Of a stretch of 5,352 nt of DNA, positions 1-4,663 are shown in pieces (position 1 is the first letter of the stretch; every line of letters begins with the position of its first letter). Source of the DNA: an uncultured Verrucomicrobiota bacterium (GTDB lineage Bacteria; Verrucomicrobiota; Kiritimatiellia; RFP12; UBA1067); assembly GCA_946543025.1 (NCBI GenBank), contig CAMNLN010000251.1:1-5352 (forward strand). The letters run 5' to 3'. A program made the translations under genes and the position numbers. Below the pieces are notes generated by a model. It saw only the letters and a list, made by a program, of their open reading frames with translations, did not search any database and had not been told where the DNA came from.

Positions 1-787
1 CTTTTGCGGGGCGTTGCAGAAAGGCGTCCATGCACGCGGCGGCGAGGAAACCCGAACGCTCGAAGTCCGGCTGGATGCTTGACAGCGTGGGGGACATGTG
101 CGTGCAGAGGATCCCTTCGTTGTCCACGCCCAGCACGGCCACGTCCTGCGGCACGCGGACGCCGCCCGCGGCGAGGGCGTCGATGAGCGTCCGTCCAAGC
201 TCGTCGCACACGGCCATGACGGCGGCGGGGCGGTGCAGCCCCGATGTCCATTCGCGCATCTTCTCGTGGGTCTGGGTGTCGTGGAGATCCGTGCGCCTGA
301 CGAGGAGAGCGTCGCATGAGACTCCTCGTTCCGACAGCGTCTTGCGGAAGCTCACGATGCGGCTCTCGGACCAGGCGCAGTCCTCGTAGCCCACGATGCC
401 GAACGCCGCGTAGTTGCCTTGCGCCGTCAGATATTCCGCGCCGCGTCGGCCGATGGTTTCCGAGTCGATGTCCACGAAAGCGACCTGTGCACGGTCGGCG
501 AACGCCTCGGGATCGGCGGCGTCCAGCGCCACGCAGGGAAGGCCGGGCGGGATGAGCCGCACGAGCGGCGCGGCAAGCGTGTTCGAGCTGAAGATGATGC
601 CGTTGATGTCGCTCTTGAGCTCGTGTACGAGACGCGGGCGGGAAATCTCGTTTCTGACGAGATGGACGTTCCACCGCAGGCCGTGTGCGGCAACGTACTG
701 GAGGATGCCGGTATAGCAGTCGCGCCCGTCCTGGTAGGCGAGCGGCAGGACCGCCAATATGGCGGGCGGATGTATTCCCTTTGTCAT
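1..787 (-). CDS. XylR-type AraC-family transcriptional regulator, sugar-sensing domain (partial, runs off left edge)
   Basis: Cytoplasmic one-component regulator that binds a sugar in a periplasmic-binding-protein-like domain and DNA through a C-terminal AraC helix-turn-helix. Only 262 residues are visible. They begin directly with the first strand of the sensor fold (AILAVLPLAYQDGRDCYTGI, residues 9-28). Then come DINGIIFSS (60-68), VAFVDIDSETIGRRGAEYL (102-120), the strand AAFGIVGYED (127-136), PAAVMAVCDELGRTLIDAL (187-205), VRVPQDVAVLGVDNE (210-224) and LSSIQPDFERSGFLAA (235-250). The VPQDVAVLGVDN and LSSI..D.ER.G blocks are typical of LacI-like and XylR sensor domains. An in-frame TGA five codons upstream (complement of 800-802) leaves no room for an N-terminal helix-turn-helix, so LacI or GntR architecture is unlikely and XylR-type is favoured. 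E. coli XylR has 392 residues, so roughly 130 residues with the AraC domain should lie beyond position 1. No Shine-Dalgarno sequence is evident. The gene is divergent from the cluster it probably controls. The sugar ligand cannot be read from the sequence. Confidence 0.85.
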   Translation of the reverse strand, partial: MTKGIHPPAILAVLPLAYQDGRDCYTGILQYVAAHGLRWNVHLVRNEISRPRLVHELKSDINGIIFSSNTLAAPLVRLIPPGLPCVALDAADPEAFADRAQVAFVDIDSETIGRRGAEYLTAQGNYAAFGIVGYEDCAWSESRIVSFRKTLSERGVSCDALLVRRTDLHDTQTHEKMREWTSGLHRPAAVMAVCDELGRTLIDALAAGGVRVPQDVAVLGVDNEGILCTHMSPTLSSIQPDFERSGFLAAACMDAFLQRPAK

Positions 788-836
788 GGCGCAAGTGTAT
801 CAAAAAGGCGGACGACAGACAAGGTGCTTTGCCTAA

Positions 837-868
837 AATGATAGGCGTTTTCTGCCGAGAATGATAGG
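837..868 (+). promoter_or_regulatory. Tandem direct repeat, probable operator for the XylR-type regulator
   Basis: AATGATAGG occurs at 837-845 and again, identically, at 860-868, giving a 23-bp register. Similarity continues weakly downstream of each copy (shared TTT, then G and C positions). AraC-family proteins, including XylR, bind paired direct half-sites spaced about two helical turns apart, with the promoter-proximal one near the -35 region. Here the second copy ends 20 bp before the TATACT box, so it covers the expected -35 position. Assignment to the adjacent regulator is inference from location and geometry. Confidence 0.55.
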
Positions 869-881
869 GCTTTCTCGGCGG
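852..881. repeat. Inverted repeat overlapping the second operator half-site
   Basis: GCCGAGAA at 854-861 pairs perfectly with TTCTCGGC at 872-879 across a 10-nt centre. The arms extend by one G-T and one C-G pair to 852 and 881. The dyad encloses the second AATGATAGG copy and lies just upstream of the -10 box, so it would act as DNA upstream of transcription rather than as an RNA terminator. It may be a second operator or part of the regulator's site. Confidence 0.5.
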
Positions 882-888
882 AATCGTG

Positions 889-894
889 TATACT
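889..894 (+). promoter_or_regulatory. -10 box of the rightward cluster promoter (TATACT)
   Basis: TATACT matches the sigma-70 -10 consensus at five of six positions. At a 17-bp spacing the -35 position would be 866-871 (AGGGCT), which does not resemble TTGACA. A good -10 with a poor -35 overlapped by a repeated site is typical of activator-dependent promoters. Transcription would start near 901, leaving a leader of about 68 nt before the start codon at 969. Confidence 0.5.
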
Positions 895-953
895 GGATGT
901 GTGCTTTGGCCAAGAGGTCGCATTGTGGCGGGCTGGAGCGGAGAAAGATCACG

Positions 954-961
954 AAAGGAAT
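954..961 (+). promoter_or_regulatory. Ribosome binding site of the small secreted ORF
   Basis: AAAGGAAT, with GGA ending 9 nt before the ATG at 969. It selects this ATG over the in-frame ATG at 861, which lies upstream of the predicted transcription start. The same block precedes three other genes in the window. Confidence 0.6.
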
Positions 962-968
962 ACAGAAA

Positions 969-1220
969 ATGCACGTGCGAAAAACAGTGATCGTGCCGAT
1001 CATGGCCTGCATGGGACTGGTGCTGCCGGCGGCTGATTCCGTCGCGATTGCGGGCGGCTGCCGGGCTGTGACGGCTGCGGCCGCGATCGACACGCGGGAC
1101 GCCGCGGTCAGAGCCGGCGGGGCCGTTGTGGTAGAGACGCGGAACGGCGACATGGCAGCCTCTGCCGAACAGATGGTAGACACGTCGCATGAAATCGGAA
1201 CGTTACTTCTTATCCGTTAG
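969..1220 (+). CDS. Small putative secreted protein of unknown function (83 aa)
   Basis: I do not recognise this protein. It starts with a plausible export signal: basic MHVRK, then a hydrophobic stretch (TVIVPIMACMGLVLPAA, residues 6-22) with possible cleavage after about residue 22 or 28. The remaining roughly 55-60 residues are rich in Ala, Val, Asp and Thr (AAAAIDTRDAAVRAGGAVVV, 36-55), with one Cys at 31 and no known motif. Support for it being a gene comes from the strong AAAGGAAT ribosome site, the signal-like N-terminus, its position as first ORF after the predicted promoter, and the gap of only 28 nt to the next gene. It could be a true small exported protein, the decayed N-terminal remnant of a larger secreted protein, or a leader ORF. 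An ORF on the opposite strand over the same span looks like a GC shadow. Confidence 0.45.
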   Translation: MHVRKTVIVPIMACMGLVLPAADSVAIAGGCRAVTAAAAIDTRDAAVRAGGAVVVETRNGDMAASAEQMVDTSHEIGTLLLIR

Positions 1221-1234
1221 CAAGTTCAACAAGA

Positions 1235-1242
1235 AAAGGAAT
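1235..1242 (+). promoter_or_regulatory. Ribosome binding site that sets the SUMF1-like gene start
   Basis: AAAGGAAT with GGA ending 8 nt before the ATG at 1249. The reading frame is open to an ATG at 1189, but that one has no comparable site, would overlap the preceding ORF and would put a charged 20-residue extension before a clear signal peptide. Confidence 0.7.
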
Positions 1243-1248
1243 GCGAAA

Positions 1249-2529
1249 ATGAAGACTACCGCCTCATTGGTAACGGCATTTGCCGTTTTTGGTGCTCTCG
1301 CCCAGAGCGTGATGACGCAGCCCGTGACGCTTACTGACGTGGCGTACTACCAGGATCGCGTCACGCAGAAGATCCACGTGTCCTATTCCCTCGCGAACCA
1401 GGGCGACGAGCCTGCCTACGTGGTGATGGACGTGCTGACGAACGGCGTCAGCATCGGCATCGAGAAGTTCAGGACGTTTGATGCGGGAAGCTCGATTTCC
1501 CAGCTTGACGGCGATCCGGTGTCGACTGGCGAGGGGAAGTCAATCGTCTGGAACGCGCGCAAGGACTGGAAGGGCAACCTTTCCACCAACGCCGTCGTGC
1601 AGCTGTCGGCGTTCTACACCAACCGCTTCAGCGTCTACATGGTGATCGATCTTTCCGAAGGCCCATCCGCATCGCATTACCCGGTCAGCTACACGACGGA
1701 CGATCCCGATCCGACCGGCGACTACTCCTGCATCTCCAACAAGCTCTGGCTCCGGCGCGTCCGGGCCGGCACGTTCATGATGGGAAGTCCGGACGGGGAG
1801 ATTGGACGCTTTACGGGCGGGACCGAAGCGTTGCACGAAGTGACCTTGACCAAGCCGTTCTACGTTGGCGTGTTCCCCGTGACGGTGGCGCAGTACGCGC
1901 TTGTCACCGGGACGATCAAGCAGTACAGCGTCGCCAACATCTACGACGCCGCTACGCCGACCTTGACCTCTGCCTACGGCGTGTCGTGGGTCGACATCAG
2001 GGGGGCCGTCTCATCCGCCAACTGGCCGAACAGTTCGGTCGTGACCTCGGACTCCTTTATGGGACTGTTGCGTGCGAAGACCGGCCTCGACGGCCTCGAC
2101 CTGCCGACCGAGGCGCAATGGGAGTACGCATGCCGTGCCGGAACGACGACGGCATGGAACAACGGGACGGACAGCGTGGCGGAGAACGGCGACTTGTCCG
2201 CCGTAGACCCGAATCTTGACTTGCTGGGCTGGTACAACCAGAACAGCGGCGGCAAGATGCATCGCGTGGGACAGAAGCTGCCCAACGCCTGGGGACTGTA
2301 CGATTTCCACGGCAACGTATGGGAATGGTGCTTGGACGCCATTGTCGCCACGCTTGGCACGAGCGCCGTCACGGATCCCACGGGTGGTACGAACGTAAAC
2401 GGCAACCGCGTGCAGCGCGGAGGCAATCTCTCAAGCCGTGCGAGCTGGGCGCGTTCGGCCACGCGCAGCAACAACACGCCGACAGCAGGCGGCGCTGGTT
2501 TCCGCGTGCTCTGCAATCTGAACAACTGA
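1249..2529 (+). CDS. Secreted SUMF1/formylglycine-generating-enzyme-fold protein lacking catalytic cysteines
   Basis: Predicted exported protein of 426 residues. The signal peptide MKTTASLVTAFAVFGALA fits cleavage after A18. Residues about 25-125 form a beta-rich domain (VTLTDVAYYQDRVTQKIHVS at 26-45, ending in IVWNARKDWKGN at 99-110). Residues about 165-422 are the SUMF1 fold, recognised by VRAGTFMMGSPDGE (171-184), LPTEAQWEYACRAGTTT (285-301), GLYDFHGNVWEWC (349-361), VQRGGN (388-393), RSATRSNNTP (402-411) and GFRV (417-420). In true formylglycine-generating enzymes, the segment after RGGS carries the two copper-binding catalytic cysteines (CHRSYC in the human enzyme). Here it reads NLSSRASW (393-400), and the only cysteines are 161, 295, 361 and 422, so sulfatase-activating activity is unlikely. 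A ligand-binding role, as in other C-type-lectin-like relatives, is inferred. Start chosen at 1249 for the ribosome site and signal peptide. The next gene begins 13 nt after its stop. Confidence 0.9.
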   Translation: MKTTASLVTAFAVFGALAQSVMTQPVTLTDVAYYQDRVTQKIHVSYSLANQGDEPAYVVMDVLTNGVSIGIEKFRTFDAGSSISQLDGDPVSTGEGKSIVWNARKDWKGNLSTNAVVQLSAFYTNRFSVYMVIDLSEGPSASHYPVSYTTDDPDPTGDYSCISNKLWLRRVRAGTFMMGSPDGEIGRFTGGTEALHEVTLTKPFYVGVFPVTVAQYALVTGTIKQYSVANIYDAATPTLTSAYGVSWVDIRGAVSSANWPNSSVVTSDSFMGLLRAKTGLDGLDLPTEAQWEYACRAGTTTAWNNGTDSVAENGDLSAVDPNLDLLGWYNQNSGGKMHRVGQKLPNAWGLYDFHGNVWEWCLDAIVATLGTSAVTDPTGGTNVNGNRVQRGGNLSSRASWARSATRSNNTPTAGGAGFRVLCNLNN

Positions 2530-2542
2530 CGGCAGGCAGATC

Positions 2543-4096
2543 GTGAAAAGAATTGGATGTTGGACGCTCGTGGTCATGTCCTTCGCGGGTGTGGCTATGG
2601 CCGGCATTTACGACGCCGGGCTGTATTCGCAGGTGCCGCTGGGCGATGTCACGAAGGCGAACCGTGCGACCTTCATCGCCGACGCAAAGGCCGCGGGCGT
2701 GGACGCGGTTTGGCTCTCCATGGCGGATTTCTTCGAGGAGGAGCCGAAGCGTCAGGCGACGTTGGGCAAGCTCGCCGCAGAGATCAGGAACTTTGAGGCG
2801 GCCGGATTCGCGGTGGGCGTGTGGATCAACAGCTTCGGATGGGGGAACGAGCGGGCGTTCTTCAAGAACAGCGTGAAGATCACGACGCTTGAGGGGAAGG
2901 CAAAAGGCGGCGCGGTGTGTCCGCTCGACCCCAAGTTGCGCCGCGCGCTCGCGGACAACGTTCGCGACATCGCGCGCGTCGGTGCGAAGTTCATTCTGAT
3001 TGACGACGACTACGTGCAGTCGGCGCGAAGCCTCGTCGGCTGTTCGTGCCCGCGCCATCTCGCGCGCGTGGCGGCGAAGTGCGGTCAGCAGACGGTCTCG
3101 TGCGCCGACGTGAAGGCCGCGTTCACGGGCAAGCCGAACGCCTTGCGCACGGCCTACCTCGACGTGGACGGCGAGGTGGCGATGGAGCTGGCGCGCGAGC
3201 TGCGCCGCGTGGTGGACGAGGTGAATCCCGCCGTCGGCATGGGGCTCTGCGCGAGCTACACGCACTGGGACGTGGAGGGGTGCGACTTGCTGGAGCTTGT
3301 CGGCGCGTTCGCGGGCAAGGGGCGCAAGGTACTGCGCATCAGCGGCGCGCCGTACTGGGCGAACGCCAAGCTGCCGGGAACGGGGCTTGCGGACATCATC
3401 GAGTTCGTGCGGATGCAGTCGGCCTGGACGCGCGGCCTGGACATGACGACGTTCGACGAGAACGACCCCTATCCGCGCAAGGTGGCGCAAGTGCCGCCTT
3501 GGCGGTGCGAGCTGTATGACAAGGCGATCATCGCGGACGGCCGTCTCGCCCGCCACAAGTACATGCTCTGCTACGGGCGCGACCGCGCGGAGCCTGGCTA
3601 TCTGGAGGCGCACCTCGCGAACATGCCGGACGACGCGAAGCTGCGGAGCCTCTTCGCGGGCACGGAGCCGTATGGCGTGAAGGTGGAATGCCCGCAGCAT
3701 CGTCTGCGCACGGCGGATCTGCCGGCGCCGTTCATCGGCGAGGCGCGGATCGCGGCGCTCTATTCGATGCCGACGGCGGCGTTCGACCTGCGGCGCAAAG
3801 GGATTCCGACGCGATTCGACGGGCCAGCCGCGTCCGACGAGCCGCTGGCCGTGACCGTCCGCGCGACGCCGGACGTCTACCAGATCGTCCACTGTGACCG
3901 CGCGAAGGGCGAGTACGCGGTTCTCCTTGAAAACGTGGGCGACTCGCCGGCGGACGTGAAGATCGTCACGAAGGGCTCGCCTCTCATTCTCGCCAGCCTG
4001 CGCGGGAAGTTTGCCGTCGCGCCCGACGCTCTTTCGCTCACCGGCTTGCCGCCCCATTCCTATGCGGCCGTGCGGTTCTCCACGAAGGATTTTTGA
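2543..4096 (+). CDS. Secreted protein, probable TIM-barrel glycoside hydrolase of unassigned family
   Basis: Predicted exported protein of 517 residues. The GTG start is supported by the signal peptide it opens (MKRIGCWTLVVMSFAGVAMA, cleavage after A20). It lies 13 nt past the preceding stop with only a weak ribosome site (GGCAGG), so translation is probably coupled. Residues about 40-370 alternate strands and helices as in a TIM barrel: FIADAKAAGVDAVWLSMADF (44-63), AAGFAVGVWINSFGWG (86-101), GAKFILIDDDYVQ (147-159), AVGMGLCASYTHWD (230-243), KVLRISGAPYW (262-272) and GLDMTTFDENDPYPR (298-312). The strand-end DDDY (154-157) followed by GCSCPRH (166-172) recalls uncharacterised clan-A-like glycosidases in which an acidic strand end is followed by a GCxC segment; this is family memory and not a firm match. 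Residues about 380-517 look like a C-terminal beta-sandwich (VYQIVHCDRAKGEYAVLLEN, 445-464). Catalytic residues cannot be assigned safely; D154-D156, E211, D305 and E306 are candidates. Substrate unknown. Confidence 0.8.
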   Translation: MKRIGCWTLVVMSFAGVAMAGIYDAGLYSQVPLGDVTKANRATFIADAKAAGVDAVWLSMADFFEEEPKRQATLGKLAAEIRNFEAAGFAVGVWINSFGWGNERAFFKNSVKITTLEGKAKGGAVCPLDPKLRRALADNVRDIARVGAKFILIDDDYVQSARSLVGCSCPRHLARVAAKCGQQTVSCADVKAAFTGKPNALRTAYLDVDGEVAMELARELRRVVDEVNPAVGMGLCASYTHWDVEGCDLLELVGAFAGKGRKVLRISGAPYWANAKLPGTGLADIIEFVRMQSAWTRGLDMTTFDENDPYPRKVAQVPPWRCELYDKAIIADGRLARHKYMLCYGRDRAEPGYLEAHLANMPDDAKLRSLFAGTEPYGVKVECPQHRLRTADLPAPFIGEARIAALYSMPTAAFDLRRKGIPTRFDGPAASDEPLAVTVRATPDVYQIVHCDRAKGEYAVLLENVGDSPADVKIVTKGSPLILASLRGKFAVAPDALSLTGLPPHSYAAVRFSTKDF

Positions 4097-4102
4097 TATA
4101 AT
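4094..4102 (+). promoter_or_regulatory. Extended -10 promoter element overlapping a stop codon
   Basis: TGATATAAT combines the TGn extension with a perfect TATAAT (4097-4102). The TGA is also the stop codon of the preceding gene. The -35 position at 17-bp spacing (4074-4079, GGTTCT) is poor, but extended -10 promoters tolerate this. Transcription would start near 4109, giving the chaperone-like gene a leader of about 67 nt. No terminator hairpin is visible between 4097 and 4175, so read-through from upstream also remains possible. Confidence 0.55.
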
Positions 4103-4160
4103 GCCTGCGTCGCGCCCTTCTCCTTCGCGTACGTATAGACGAGGTGATGACACCATAAAG

Positions 4161-4168
4161 AAAGGAAT
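4161..4168 (+). promoter_or_regulatory. Ribosome binding site of the CesT-like gene
   Basis: AAAGGAAT with GGA ending 9 nt before the ATG at 4176. It fixes the start there; the open frame extends back to 4011, but that part lies inside the preceding gene and upstream of the predicted promoter. Confidence 0.7.
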
Positions 4169-4175
4169 CCTGCAA

Positions 4176-4643
4176 ATGAACTTGAAAGAAATCGCGGACG
4201 GCCTCTCGGCCAAGTTCGGCATCGACGGCCTTGCCGTCGAGGACGGCGAGGTGGCGCTTGAAATCGACGAGATTCCGATCTTGCTGTCCGAGGGCAAGGA
4301 CGCCGCGATCGTGATAACCGGTTTCGTCGGCGATGCGCCGGCGGAGGGGGGCGAGACGTTCGCCAACATGCTGCTGGAAGGGACCATGAACCTCATGGAC
4401 GAGAAATCCGCCGCCTTTGCGCGCAATCCGGAGACGGGTGCGTACGCGCTTGTGCAGCGTGTCGGGCAGGACGGCTTGTCGCTTGACGCCTTCAGCGAGG
4501 TGCTTGGCGGTTTCGTGAACCTGCTCGAGACGTGGCGCGGGATGCTCGAGGACTTCCGGCCCGCAGCCGCTGCGGCCAAGGTCGCCGCAGACGCGCAGCC
4601 TCACGAGCAAGAACTCGCCATGAGCGGCTTCATGCAGGTGTGA
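4176..4643 (+). CDS. CesT/Tir-chaperone-like protein (type III secretion chaperone family)
   Basis: Acidic cytoplasmic protein of 155 residues without a signal peptide. Its length and layout match class I type III secretion chaperones: an N-terminal helix (LKEIADGLSAKFGI, 3-16), strands VALEIDEIPILL (26-37) and AAIVITGFVG (43-52), a helix (ETFANMLLEGTMNLMDEKSA, 60-79), strands FARNPETGAYALVQRV (81-96) and a closing helix (LDAFSEVLGGFVNLLETWRG, 103-122). The FARNPETGAYALVQRV hairpin and the LETWR helix are the most family-like parts. The final 25-30 residues are an Ala-rich linker and a short tail ending SGFMQV. In known systems such proteins dimerise and hold effectors unfolded for the injectisome. 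No secretion apparatus or effector is visible here, and the next gene encodes a signal-peptide-bearing glycosidase, so the partner is unknown. The two genes are 20 nt apart and probably co-transcribed. Confidence 0.75.
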   Translation: MNLKEIADGLSAKFGIDGLAVEDGEVALEIDEIPILLSEGKDAAIVITGFVGDAPAEGGETFANMLLEGTMNLMDEKSAAFARNPETGAYALVQRVGQDGLSLDAFSEVLGGFVNLLETWRGMLEDFRPAAAAAKVAADAQPHEQELAMSGFMQV

Positions 4644-4650
4644 AACCGGA

Positions 4651-4658
4651 AAAGGAAA
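4651..4658 (+). promoter_or_regulatory. Ribosome binding site of the family 2 glycosidase
   Basis: AAAGGAAA with GGA ending 7 nt before the ATG at 4664. It begins 7 nt after the stop codon of the chaperone-like gene and supports that start. Confidence 0.65.
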
Positions 4659-4663
4659 CAGAT

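Larger units (their letters stand above)
788..968. promoter_or_regulatory. Divergent intergenic control region
   Basis: This 181-bp gap separates the leftward regulator gene from the rightward cluster. It is visibly more AT-rich than the flanking genes around 830-895. It contains a tandem repeat, a dyad and a -10 box, which are listed separately. For the leftward gene I see only a weak candidate promoter (complement of 817-822 and 796-801, with a 15-bp spacer), which is not convincing. The stretch from about 900 to 953 is probably the 5' leader of the rightward transcript and shows no clear structure. Confidence 0.7.

Noticed and set aside
1..787. LacI- or GntR-family repressor
   Set aside because: The sensor fold is similar, but an in-frame stop five codons before the ATG excludes an N-terminal helix-turn-helix on this frame.
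796..822. Leftward promoter for the regulator (complement of AGACAA and TGTATC)
   Set aside because: Both hexamers are weak matches, the spacer is 15 bp, and the start would lie almost on the ATG; not convincing.
833..1183. A 116-codon minus-strand frame over the small secreted ORF
   Set aside because: No ribosome site or motif is apparent, and its 3' part would run through the repeat and promoter region. The plus-strand ORF has better initiation signals, though neither is certain.
1974..2525. A 183-codon minus-strand frame inside the SUMF1-like gene
   Set aside because: Antisense to the best-supported SUMF1 motifs, with no ribosome site or domain; treated as a shadow.
2395..2529. Variable region of a diversity-generating retroelement target
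   Set aside because: SUMF1/C-type-lectin folds are common targets and the gene ends near GFR, but there is no template copy, no reverse transcriptase and no notable excess of AAY codons in this window.
4103..4160. Rho-independent terminator or structured leader after the barrel gene
   Set aside because: Only a short imperfect CGCG pairing and a TACGTA palindrome are present, with no stable stem followed by a U run.
2369..4579. A 736-codon open frame on the minus strand across three rightward genes
   Set aside because: Its translation is dominated by Arg, His, Ala and Leu with no recognisable domain, and it lies antisense to genes with signal peptides and family motifs. Long antisense frames are expected in GC-rich coding DNA.
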